DNA of 64,000 bases from Eledone cirrhosa (lineage: Eukaryota > Mollusca > Cephalopoda > Octopoda > Eledonidae): the NCBI GenBank assembly GCA_964016885.1, contig OZ024748.1, positions 35,981,267 through 36,045,266 on the forward strand, written 5' to 3'. Shown here in pieces: positions 37,001-50,420 of the stretch. Position 1 is the first letter of the stretch. Each line of letters opens with the position of its first letter. The translations under genes and the position numbers were made by a program. The notes below the pieces were generated by a model, which made no database searches, was not told the origin of the DNA, and worked only from the letters and a program-made list of their open reading frames with translations.

Positions 37001-39500
37001 GATTAATAAAGTTAGTTACTAATACATTACACTACAAAGGAGTACTAAAGTTAGTTACTGATACATTAAACTATAAAGGAGTACTAAAGGTAGTTACTGA
37101 TACATTACACAATAAAGGTGTACTAAGTTATTTACTAATACATTATACTATAGAGGAGTACTAGAGTTAGTTACTAATACATTATACTATAAAGGAGTAC
37201 TAAGGTGAGTTACTAATACATTATACTATAAAAGAGTAAAGTTAGTTACTAATACATTACACTATAAAGTGGTATTAAAGTTAGTTAGTAATACATTATA
37301 CTCTAAAGGAGTACTAAAGTTGTTTACCAATACATTATAAAGGAGTAAAGTTACTTACTAATACATTACACTATATAGGAATACTAAAGTTAGTTATTAA
37401 TACATTACACTATAAAGGAGTACTAAACTTAGTTACTAATACATTACAGTATAAAGGAGTATTCAAGTTAGTTACTAATACATTACACTACAAAGGAGTA
37501 CTAAAGTTAGTTACTAATACATAATTCTATAAAGGAGTAAAGTTAGTTACTAATACATTACACTATAATGGAGAAATAATGTTACTTAATAATACATTAC
37601 ACTATAAAGGAGTACTAAAGTTAGTTACTAATACATTATAATATAAAGGAGTACTAAAGCTAGTTACTAATACACTATACTATAAAGCAGTAATAAAGTT
37701 AGTTACTTATACATTACACTATAAAGGAGTACTAAAGTTAGTTACTAATACATTATACTATAAAGAAGTAATAAGGTTAGTTACTAATACATTACACTAT
37801 AATGGAGTACTAAAGTTAGTTATTGATACATTATACTATAAAGGAGTACTAAAGTTAGTAACAAATACATTATTCTATAAAGGAGTAATAAAGTTAGTTA
37901 CTAATACATTACACTATAAAGGTGTACTAAAGTTAGTTACTGATACATTATACTATAAAGGAGTAAAGTTCGTTACTAATACATTACACTATATAGGAAT
38001 ACTAAAGTTAGTTACTAATACATTACACTATAAAGGAGTACTAAACTTAGTTACTAATACATTACAGTATAAAGGAGTATTAAAGTTACTTACTAATACA
38101 TTATACTATAAAGGAGTAATAAAGTTAGTTACTAATACATTACACTACAAAGGAATACTAAAGTTAGTTACTGATACATTAAACTATAAAGGAGTACTAA
38201 AGTTAGTTACTCATACATTACATAATAAAGGAGTACTAAGTTAGTTACTAATACATTATACTATAAAGGAGTACTAGAGTTAGTTAATGAAATATTACAC
38301 TATAAAGGGGTACTTAAGTTAGTTACTAATACATTACACTATAAAGGAGTAATAAGGTTAGTGACTAATACATTACACTATAATGGAGTACTAAACTTAG
38401 TTACTAATACATTACAGTATAAAGGAGTATTAAAGTTACTTACTAATACATTACACTATAAAGGAGTAATAAGGTTAGTGACTAATACATTACACTATAA
38501 TGGAGTACTAAAGTTAGTTACTGATACATTATACTATAAAGGTGTACTAAAGTTAGTTACCAATACATTATACTATAAAGGAGTAATAAAGTTAGTTACT
38601 AATACATTATACTATAAAGGAGTACTAAAGTTAGTTACTAATACGTTACACAATAAAGGAGTACTAGAGTTAGTTACTAATACATTACACAATAAAGGAG
38701 TACTAAAGTTAGTTACTAATACATTATACTATAAAGGAGTAAAGTTAGTTACTAATACATTATACTATAAAGGAGTACTAAAGTTAGTTACTAATACATT
38801 ACACTATAAAGCAGTAATAAAGTTAGTTACTAATACATTACACTACAAAGGAGTACTAAAGTTAGTTACTAATACATTATACTATAAAGGAGTAATAAAG
38901 TTAGTTACTAATACATGACACTATAAAGGAATACTACAGTTAGTTACTGATACATTAAACTATAAAGGAGTACTAAAGTTAGTTACTCATACATTACATA
39001 ATAAAGGAGTACTAAGTTAGTTACTAATACATTATACTATCAGGGAGTACTAGAGTTAGTTAATGAAATATTACACTATAAAGGAGTACTTAAGTTAGTT
39101 ACTAATACATTACACTATAAAGGAGTACTAAGGTGAGTTACTAATACATTATACTATAAAGGAGTAAAGTTAGTTACTAATACATTATACTATAAAGTAG
39201 TATTAAAGTTAGTTACTAATACATTATACTATAAAGGAGTAAAGTTAGTTACTAATACATTACACTATAAGGTAGTTTTAAAGTTAGTTAGTAATACATT
39301 ATACACTAAAGGAGTACTAACGTTGGTTACTAATACATTATAAATGAGTAAAGTTAGTTACTAATACATGATTCTATAAAGGAGTAAAGTTAGTTAATAA
39401 TGCATTACACTATAAAGGAGTAATATTGTTACTTAATAATACATTACACTATAAATGAGTACTAAAGTTAGTTACTAATACATTATAATATAAAGGAGTA
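13100..39500. repeat. Satellite region with irregular composite blocks
   Basis: Monomers here carry recurring combinations of variants that act as block markers. One is TTACTTAATAATAC (for example near 13808, 15930, 17797, 19309, 22272, 28188, 30830, 34321, 36467). Another is the series GTAGTATTAAAG, TTAGTTAGTAATAC, TATACACTAAAGG, AAAGTTGGTTACT, ending in the shortened ACATTATAAAGGAG (near 13648, 15773, 17641, 19152, 21521, 28032). Spacing runs from about 1.1 to 2.4 kb, so blocks were copied repeatedly with later deletions. Boundaries are approximate. Confidence 0.75.
13160..13245. repeat. Short-period scrambled cassette (representative copy)
   Basis: Here the monomer loses the TAATACATT part, leaving short units such as GTTAGTTACACTATAAAG and AAGTACTAAAG in a run of 18-25 bp periods. 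Related cassettes occur near 15292, 18668, 20956, 27205, 28636, 30297, 32523 and 33800, each after a block containing TACATTAGTACTAAA. They mark copies of a larger composite block. Confidence 0.75.
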
Positions 39501-39817
39501 CTCAAGCTAGTTACTAATACATTATACTATAAAGGAGTAATAAAGTTAGTTACTAATACATTATACTATAAAGGAGTACTAAAGTTAGTTACTAATACAT
39601 TACACAATAAAGGAGTACTAGAGTTAGTTACTAATACATTATACTATAAAGGAGTAAAGTTAGTTACTAATACATGATACTATAAAGGAGTACTAAGTTA
39701 GTTACTAATACATTATACTATAAAGGAGTACTAAAGTTACTTACTAATACATTATACTATAAAGGAGTACTAAAGTTAGTTACTAATACATTATACTATA
39801 AAGGTGTACTAAAGTTA

Positions 39818-42579
39818 GTGTCTAATACATTACACAATAAAGGAGTACTAAAGTTAGTTACTAATACATTATACTATAAAGGAGTAAAGTTAGTTACTAA
39901 TACATTATACTATAAAGGAGTACTAAAGTTAGTTACTAATACATTATACTATAAAGGAGTACTAAAGTTAGTTACTAATACATTATACTATAAAGGAGTA
40001 CTAAAGTTAGTTACTAATACATTACACAATAAAGGAGTACTAATGTTAGTTACTGATATATTACACAATAAAGGAGTTCTAAAGTTAGTTACTAATACAT
40101 TATACTATAAAGGAGTACTAAAGTTAGTTACTGATACATTATACTATAAAGGAGTACTAAAGTTAGTTACTAATACATTATACTATAAAGGAGTACTAAA
40201 GTTAGTTACTAATATTATTATACTATAAAGGAGTACTAAAGTTAGTTACTGATACATTATACTATAAAGGAGTACTAAAGTTAGTTACTAATACATTATT
40301 CTATAAAGGAGTAAAGTTAGTTACTAATACAATACACTCTAAAGGAGTAAAGTTCGTTACTAATACATTACACTATAAAGGAGTACTTAAGTTAGTTACT
40401 AATACATTAAACTATAAAAAGTTAAATTTAGTTACTAATACATTACACTATAAAGGAGTACTAAAGTTAGTTACTAATACATTATACTATAAATGAGTAC
40501 TAAAGTTAGTTACTAATACATTATACTATAAAGGAGTAAAGTTAGTTACTAATACATTAAACTATAAAAAATTAAATTTAGTTACTAATACATTACACTA
40601 TAAAGGAGTACTAAAGTTTGTTACTAATACGTTATACTATAAATGAGTACTAAAGTTAGTTACTAATATTATTATATTATAAAGGAGTACTAAAGTCAGT
40701 TACTAATACATTATACTATAAAGGAATAAAGTTAGTTACTAATACATTATACTATAAAGGAGTACTAAAGTTAGTTACTAATACATTATACTATAAAGGA
40801 GTACTAAAGTTAGTTACTAATACACTATACTATAAAGGAGTACTAAAGTTAGTTACTGATACATTATACTACAAAGGAGTACTAAAGTTAGTTACTAATA
40901 CATTATACTATAAAGGAGTACTAAAGTTAGTTACTAATACATTACACAATAAAGGAGTACTAAAGTTAGTTACTAATACATTATACTATAAATGAGTAAA
41001 GTTAGTTACTAATACATTATACTATAAAGGAGTACTAAAGTTAGTTACTAATACGTTATACTATAAAGGAGTAATAAAGTTAGTTACTAATACATTATAC
41101 TATAAAGGAGTACTAAAGTTAGTTACTGATACATTATACTACAAAGGAGTACTAAAGTTATTTACTAATACATTATACTATAAGGAAGTATTAACGTTAG
41201 TTAGTAATACATTATACTCTAAAAGAGTACTAAAGTTGGTTACTAATACATTATAAAGGAGTAAAGTTACTTACTAATACATTACACTATATAGGAATAC
41301 TAAAGTTAGTTATTAATACATTACACTATAAAGGAGTACTAAACTTAGTTACTAATACATTACAGTATTAAGGAGTATTCAAGTTATTTACTAATACATT
41401 ATATTATAAAGGAGTAATAAAGTTAGTTACTAATACATTACACTACAAAGGAGTACTAAAGTTAGTTACTAATACATTATACTATAAAGGAGTAAAGTTA
41501 GTTACTAATACATTATACTATAAAGGAGTACTAAAGTTAGTTACTAACACATTATACTATAAAGGAGTACTAAAGTTAGTTACTAATACATTACACAATA
41601 AAGGAGTACTAACGTTAGTTACTGATATATTACACAATAAAGGAGTTCTAAAGTTAGTTACTAATACATTATACTATAAAGGAGTACTAAAGTTAGTTAC
41701 TGATACATTATACTATAAAGGAGTACTAAAGTTAGTTACTAATACATTATACTATAAAGGAGTACTAAAGTTATTTACTAATATTATTATACTATAAAGG
41801 AGTACTAAAGTTAGTTACTGATACATTATACTATAAAGGAGTACTAAAGTTAGTTACTAACACATTATTCTATGAAAAAGTACTTAAGTTAGTTACTAAT
41901 ACATTATACTATAAAGGAGTAAAGTTAGTTACTAATACAATACACTCTAAAGGAGTAAAGTTAGTTACTAATACATTACAGTATAAAGGAGTACTTAAGT
42001 TAGTTACTAATACATTAAACTATGAAAAATTAAATTTAGTTACTAATACATTACACTATAAAGGAGTACTAAAGTTAGTTACTAATACATTATACTATAA
42101 ATGAGTACTAAAGTTAGTTACTAATACATTATACTATAAAGGAGTACTAAAGTTAGTTACTAATATTATTATACTATAAAGGAGTACTAAAGTCAGTTAC
42201 TAATACATTATACTATAAAGGAGTAAAGTTAGTTACTAATACATTATACTATAAAGGAGTACTAAAGTTAGTTACTAATACATTATACTATAAAGGAGTA
42301 CTAAAGTTAGTTACTAATACATTATACTATAAAGGAGTACTAAAGTTAGTTACTGATACATTATACTACAAAGGAGTACTAAAGTTAGTTACTAATACAT
42401 TATACTATAAAGGAGTACTAAAGTTAGTTACTAATACATTACACAATAAAGGAGTACTAAAGTTAGTTACTAATACATTATACTATAAAGGAGTAAAGTT
42501 TGTTACTAATACATTATACTATAAAGGAGTACTAAAGTTAGTTACTAATACATTATACTATAAAGGTGTACTAAAGTTA
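39818..42579. repeat. 2.7-kb higher-order repeat, copy 1 (2,762 bp)
   Basis: Defined from the landmark AGTGTCTAATACATTACAC to its next occurrence. It contains, in order, the long stop-free run, an AATATTATTATAC monomer, CACTCTAAAGG, AAACTATAAAAAG monomers, a TTGGTTACT block and an ATTCTATGAAAAAG monomer. It is 40 bp longer than copy 2: one extra monomer near 40620-40660 and one base absent from copy 2 near 43530. Confidence 0.85.
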
Positions 42580-45301
42580 GTGTCTAATACATTACACAAT
42601 AAAGGAGTACTAAAGTTAGTTACTAATACATTATACTATAAAGGAGTAAAGTTAGTTACTAATACATTATACTATAAAGGAGTACTAAAGTTAGTTACTA
42701 ATACATTATACTATAAAGGAGTACTAAAGTTAGTTACTAATACATTATACTATAAAGGAGTACTAAAGTTAGTTACTAATACATTACACAATAAAGGAGT
42801 ACTAATGTTAGTTACTGATATATTACACAATAAAGGAGTTCTAAAGTTAGTTACTAATACATTATACTATAAAGGAGTACTAAAGTTAGTTACTGATACA
42901 TTATACTATAAAGGAGTACTAAAGTTAGTTACTAATACATTATACTATAAAGGAGTACTAAAGTTAGTTACTAATATTATTATACTATAAAGGAGTACTA
43001 AAGTTAGTTACTGATACATTATACTATAAAGGAGTACTAAAGTTAGTTACTAATACATTATTCTATAAAGGAGTAAAGTTAGTTACTAATACAATACACT
43101 CTAAAGGAGTAAAGTTCGTTACTAATACATTACACTATAAAGGAGTACTTAAGTTAGTTACTAATACATTAAACTATAAAAAGTTAAATTTAGTTACTAA
43201 TACATTACACTATAAAGGAGTACTAAAGTTAGTTACTAATACATTATACTATAAATGAGTACTAAAGTTAGTTACTAATACATTATACTATAAAGGAGTA
43301 AAGTTAGTTACTAATACATTAAACTATAAAAAATTAAATTTAGTTACTAATACATTACACTATAAAGGAGTACTAAAGTTAGTTACTAATATTATTATAC
43401 TATAAAGGAGTACTAAAGTCAGTTACTAATACATTATACTATAAAGGAATAAAGTTAGTTACTAATACATTATACTATAAAGGAGTACTAAAGTTAGTTA
43501 CTAATACATTATACTATAAAGGAGTACTAAGTTAGTTACTAATACACTATACTATAAAGGAGTACTAAAGTTAGTTACTGATACATTATACTACAAAGGA
43601 GTACTAAAGTTAGTTACTAATACATTATACTATAAAGGAGTACTAAAGTTAGTTACTAATACATTACACAATAAAGGAGTACTAAAGTTAGTTACTAATA
43701 CATTATACTATAAATGAGTAAAGTTAGTTACTAATACATTATACTATAAAGGAGTACTAAAGTTAGTTACTAATACGTTATACTATAAAGGAGTAATAAA
43801 GTTAGTTACTAATACATTATACTATAAAGGAGTACTAAAGTTAGTTACTGATACATTATACTACAAAGGAGTACTAAAGTTATTTACTAATACATTATAC
43901 TATAAGGAAGTATTAACGTTAGTTAGTAATACATTATACTCTAAAAGAGTACTAAAGTTGGTTACTAATACATTATAAAGGAGTAAAGTTACTTACTAAT
44001 ACATTACACTATATAGGAATACTAAAGTTAGTTATTAATACATTACACTATAAAGGAGTACTAAACTTAGTTACTAATACATTACAGTATTAAGGAGTAT
44101 TCAAGTTATTTACTAATACATTATACTATAAAGGAGTAATAAAGTTAGTTACTAATACATTACACTACAAAGGAGTACTAAAGTTAGTTACTAATACATT
44201 ATACTATAAAGGAGTAAAGTTAGTTACTAATACATTATACTATAAAGGAGTACTAAAGTTAGTTACTAACACATTATACTATAAAGGAGTACTAAAGTTA
44301 GTTACTAATACATTACACAATAAAGGAGTACTAAAGTTAGTTACTGATATATTACACAATAAAGGAGTTCTAAAGTTAGTTACTAATACATTATACTATA
44401 AAGGAGTACTAAAGTTAGTTACTGATACATTATACTATAAAGGAGTACTAAAGTTAGTTACTAATACATTATACTATAAAGGAGTACTAAAGTTAGTTAC
44501 TAATATTATTATACTATAAAGGAGTACTAAAGTTAGTTACTGATACATTATACTATAAAGGAGTACTAAAGTTAGTTACTAACACATTATTCTATGAAAA
44601 AGTACTTAAGTTAGTTACTAATACATTATACTATAAAGGAGTAAAGTTAGTTACTAATACAATACACTCTAAAGGAGTAAAGTTAGTTACTAATACATTA
44701 CAGTATAAAGGAGTACTTAAGTTAGTTACTAATACATTAAACTATGAAAAATTAAATTTAGTTACTAATACATTACACTATAAAGGAGTACTAAAGTTAG
44801 TTACTAATACATTATACTATAAATGAGTACTAAAGTTAGTTACTAATACATTATACTATAAAGGAGTACTAAAGTTAGTTACTAATATTATTATACTATA
44901 AAGGAGTACTAAAGTCAGTTACTAATACATTATACTATAAAGGAGTAAAGTTAGTTACTAATACATTATACTATAAAGGAGTACTAAAGTTAGTTACTAA
45001 TACATTATACTATAAAGGAGTACTAAAGTTAATTACTAATACATTATACTATAAAGGAGTACTAAAGTTAGTTACTGATACATTATACTACAAAGGAGTA
45101 CTAAAGTTAGTTACTAATACATTATACTATAAAGGAGTACTAAAGTTAGTTACTAATACATTACACAATGAAGGAGTACTAAAGTTAGTTACTAATACAT
45201 TATACTATAAAGGAGTAAAGTTTGTTACTAATACATTATACTATAAAGGAGTACTAAAGTTAGTTACTAATACATTATACTATAAAGGTGTACTAAAGTT
45301 A
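42580..45301. repeat. 2.7-kb higher-order repeat, copy 2 (2,722 bp)
   Basis: Near-identical in monomer order to copy 1. The encoded 136-residue stop-free stretch at its start is identical in copies 1, 2, 4 and 5, which argues for recent copying. Confidence 0.85.
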
Positions 45302-46497
45302 GTGTCTAATACATTACACAATAAAGGAGTACTAAAGTTAGTTACTAATACATTACACAATAAAGGAGTACTAATGTTAGTTACTGATATATTACACAAT
45401 AAAGGAGTTCTAAAGTTAGTTACTAATACATTATACTATAAAGGAGTACTAAAGTTAGTTACTAACACATTATACTATAAAGGAGTACTAAAGTTAGTTA
45501 CTAATACATTACACAATAAAGGAGTACTAAAGTTAGTTACTGATATATTACACAATAAAGGAGTTCTAAAGTTAGTTACTAATACATTATACTATAAAGG
45601 AGTACTAAAGTTAGTTACTGATACATTATACTATAAAGGAGTACTAAAGTTAGTTACTAATACATTATACTATAAAGGAGTACTAAAGTTAGTTACTAAT
45701 ATTATTATACTATAAAGGAGTACTAAAGTTAGTTACTGATACATTATACTATAAAGGAGTACTAAAGTTAGTTACTAACACATTATTCTATGAAAAAGTA
45801 CTTAAGTTAGTTACTAATACATTATACTATAAAGGAGTAAAGTTAGTTACTAATACAATACACTCTAAAGGAGTAAAGTTAGTTACTAATACATTACAGT
45901 ATAAAGGAGTACTTAAGTTAGTTACTAATACATTAAACTATGAAAAATTAAATTTAGTTACTAATACATTACACTATAAAGGAGTACTAAAGTTAGTTAC
46001 TAATACATTATACTATAAATGAGTACTAAAGTTAGTTACTAATACATTATACTATAAAGGAGTACTAAAGTTAGTTACTAATATTATTATACTATAAAGG
46101 AGTACTAAAGTCAGTTACTAATACATTATACTATAAAGGAGTAAAGTTAGTTACTAATACATTATACTATAAAGGAGTACTAAAGTTAGTTACTAATACA
46201 TTATACTATAAAGGAGTACTAAAGTTAGTTACTAATATATTATACTATAAAGGAGTACTAAAGTTAGTTACTGATACATTATACTACAAAGGAGTACTAA
46301 AGTTAGTTACTAATACATTATACTATAAAGGAGTACTAAAGTTAGTTACTAATACATTACACAATAAAGGAGTACTAAAGTTAGTTACTAATACATTATA
46401 CTATAAAGGAGTAAAGTTTCTTACTAATACATTATACTATAAAGGAGTACTAAAGTTAGTTACTAATACATTATACTATAAAGGTGTACTAAAGTTA
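45302..46497. repeat. Truncated higher-order repeat, copy 3 (1,196 bp)
   Basis: Starts with the same landmark but lacks about 1.5 kb of the standard unit. It still carries the ATTCTATGAAAAAG monomer (near 45781) and the AAACTATGAAAAATTAAAT monomer. This fits an internal deletion or unequal exchange between two copies. Confidence 0.8.
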
Positions 46498-49220
46498 GTG
46501 TCTAATACATTACACAATAAAGGAGTACTAAAGTTAGTTACTAATACATTATACTATAAAGGAGTAAAGTTAGTTACTAATACATTATACTATAAAGGAG
46601 TACTAAAGTTAGTTACTAATACATTATACTATAAAGGAGTACTAAAGTTAGTTACTAATACATTATACTATAAAGGAGTACTAAAGTTAGTTACTAATAC
46701 ATTACACAATAAAGGAGTACTAATGTTAGTTACTGATATATTACACAATAAAGGAGTTCTAAAGTTAGTTACTAATACATTATACTATAAAGGAGTACTA
46801 AAGTTAGTTACTGATACATTATACTATAAAGGAGTACTAAAGTTAGTTACTAATACATTATACTATAAAGGAGTACTAAAGTTAGTTACTAATATTATTA
46901 TACTATAAAGGAGTACTAAAGTTAGTTACTGATACATTATACTATAAAGGAGTACTAAAGTTAGTTACTAATACATTATTCTATAAAGGAGTAAAGTTAG
47001 TTACTAATACAATACACTCTAAAGGAGTAAAGTTCGTTACTAATACATTACACTATAAAGGAGTACTTAAGTTAGTTACTAATACATTAAACTATAAAAA
47101 GTTAAATTTAGTTACTAATACATTACACTATAAAGGAGTACTAAAGTTAGTTACTAATACATTATACTATAAATGAGTACTAAAGTTAGTTACTAATACA
47201 TTATACTATAAAGGAGTAAAGTTAGTTACTAATACATTAAACTATAAAAAATTAAATTTAGTTACTAATACATTACACTATAAAGGAGTACTAAAGTTAG
47301 TTACTAATATTATTATACTATAAAGGAGTACTAAAGTCAGTTACTAATACATTATACTATAAAGGAATAAAGTTAGTTACTAATACATTATACTATAAAG
47401 GAGTACTAAAGTTAGTTACTAATACATTATACTATAAAGGAGTACTAAAGTTAGTTACTAATACACTATACTATAAAGGAGTACTAAAGTTAGTTACTGA
47501 TACATTATACTACAAAGGAGTACTAAAGTTAGTTACTAATACATTATACTATAAAGGAGTACTAAAGTTAGTTACTAATACATTACACAATAAAGGAGTA
47601 CTAAAGTTAGTTACTAATACATTATACTATAAATGAGTAAAGTTAGTTACTAATACATTATACTATAAAGGAGTACTAAAGTTAGTTACTAATACGTTAT
47701 ACTATAAAGGAGTAATAAAGTTAGTTACTAATACATTATACTATAAAGGAGTACTAAAGTTAGTTACTGATACATTATACTACAAAGGAGTACTAAAGTT
47801 ATTTACTAATACATTATACTATAAGGAAGTATTAACGTTAGTTAGTAATACATTATACTCTAAAAGAGTACTAAAGTTGGTTACTAATACATTATAAAGG
47901 TGTAAAGTTACTTACTAATACATTACACTATATAGGAATACTAAAGTTAGTTATTAATACATTACACTATAAAGGAGTACTAAACTTAGTTACTAATACA
48001 TTACAGTATTAAGGAGTATTCAAGTTATTTACTAATACATTATACTATAAAGGAGTAATAAAGTTAGTTACTAATACATTACACTACAAAGGAGTACTAA
48101 AGTTAGTTACTAATACATTATACTATAAAGGAGTAAAGTTAGTTACTAATACATTATACTATAAAGGAGTACTAAAGTTAGTTACTAACACATTATACTA
48201 TAAAGGAGTACTAAAGTTAGTTACTAATACATTACACAATAAAGGAGTACTAAAGTTAGTTACTGATATATTACACAATAAAGGAGTTCTAAAGTTAGTT
48301 ACTAATACATTATACTATAAAGGAGTACTAAAGTTAGTTACTGATACATTATACTATAAAGGAGTACTAAAGTTAGTTACTAATACATTATACTATAAAG
48401 GAGTACTAAAGTTAGTTACTAATATTATTATACTATAAAGGAGTACTAAAGTTAGTTACTGATACATTATACTATAAAGGAGTACTAAAGTTAGTTACTA
48501 ACACATTATTCTATGAAAAAGTACTTAAGTTAGTTACTAATACATTATACTATAAAGGAGTAAAGTTAGTTACTAATACAATACACTCTAAAGGAGTAAA
48601 GTTAGTTACTAATACATTACAGTATAAAGGAGTACTTAAGTTAGTTACTAATACATTAAACTATGAAAAATTAAATTTAGTTACTAATACATTACACTAT
48701 AAAGGAGTACTAAAGTTAGTTACTAATACATTATACTATAAATGAGTACTAAAGTTAGTTACTAATACATTATACTATAAAGGAGTACTAAAGTTAGTTA
48801 CTAATATTATTATACTATAAAGGAGTACTAAAGTCAGTTACTAATACATTATACTATAAAGGAGTAAAGTTAGTTACTAATACATTATACTATAAAGGAG
48901 TACTAAAGTTAGTTACTAATACATTATACTATAAAGGAGTACTAAAGTTAGTTACTAATACATTATACTATAAAGGAGTACTAAAGTTAGTTACTGATAC
49001 ATTATACTACAAAGGAGTACTAAAGTTAGTTAGTAATACATTATACTATAAAGGAGTACTAAAGTTAGTTACTAATACATTACACAATAAAGGAGTACTA
49101 AAGTTAGTTACTAATACATTATACTATAAAGGAGTAAAGTTTGTTACTAATACATTATACTATAAAGGAGTACTAAAGTTAGTTACTAATACATTATACT
49201 ATAAAGGTGTACTAAAGTTA
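46498..49220. repeat. 2.7-kb higher-order repeat, copy 4 (2,723 bp)
   Basis: Same monomer order as copy 2, within one base in length. Minor differences include TTTCTTACT for TTTGTTACT near 46417. Confidence 0.85.
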
Positions 49221-50420
49221 GTGTCTAATACATTACACAATAAAGGAGTACTAAAGTTAGTTACTAATACATTATACTATAAAGGAGTAAAGTTAGTTAC
49301 TAATACATTATACTATAAAGGAGTACTAAAGTTAGTTACTAATACATTATACTATAAAGGAGTACTAAAGTTAGTTACTAATACATTATACTATAAAGGA
49401 GTACTAAAGTTAGTTACTAATACATTACACAATAAAGGAGTACTAATGTTAGTTACTGATATATTACACAATAAAGGAGTTCTAAAGTTAGTTACTAATA
49501 CATTATACTATAAAGGAGTACTAAAGTTAGTTACTGATACATTATACTATAAAGGAGTACTAAAGTTAGTTACTAATACATTATACTATAAAGGAGTACT
49601 AAAGTTAGTTACTAATATTATTATACTATAAAGGAGTACTAAAGTTAGTTACTGATACATTATACTATAAAGGAGTACTAAAGTTAGTTACTAATACATT
49701 ATTCTATAAAAAAGTACTTAAGTTAGTTACTAATACATTATACTATAAAGGAGTAAAGTTAGTTACTAATACAATACACTCTAAAGGAGTAAAGTTCGTT
49801 ACTAATACATTACACTATAAAGGAGTACTTAAGTTAGTTACTAATACATTAAACTATAAAAAGTTAAATTTAGTTACTAATACATTACACTATAAAGGAG
49901 TACTAAAGTTAGTTACTAATACATTATACTATAAATGAGTACTAAAGTTAGTTACTAATACATTATACTATAAAGGAGTAAAGTTAGTTACTAATACATT
50001 AAACTATAAAAAATTAAATTTAGTTACTAATACATTACACTATAAAGGAGTACTAAAGTTAGTTACTAATACGTTATACTATAAATGAGTACTAAAGTTA
50101 GTTACTAATATTATTATACTATAAAGGAGTACTAAAGTCAGTTACTAATACATTATACTATAAAGGAATAAAGTTAGTTACTAATACATTATACTATAAA
50201 GGAGTACTAAAGTTAGTTACTAATACATTATACTATAAAGGAGTACTAAAGTTAGTTACTAATACACTATACTATAAAGGAGTACTAAAGTTAGTTACTG
50301 ATACATTATACTACAAAGGAGTACTAAAGTTAGTTACTAATACATTATACTATAAAGGAGTACTAAAGTTAGTTACTAATACATTACACAATAAAGGAGT
50401 ACTAAAGTTAGTTACTAATA
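49221..50420. repeat. 2.7-kb higher-order repeat, copy 5 (partial)
   Basis: Begins as the other copies. It leaves the pattern near 50420, where the array switches to the TACATAATTCTATAAAGG / TTACTTAATAATAC type of block seen upstream of 39.5 kb. It has one extra pair of monomers near 49700 (ATTCTATAAAAAAG) relative to copy 4. Confidence 0.75.
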
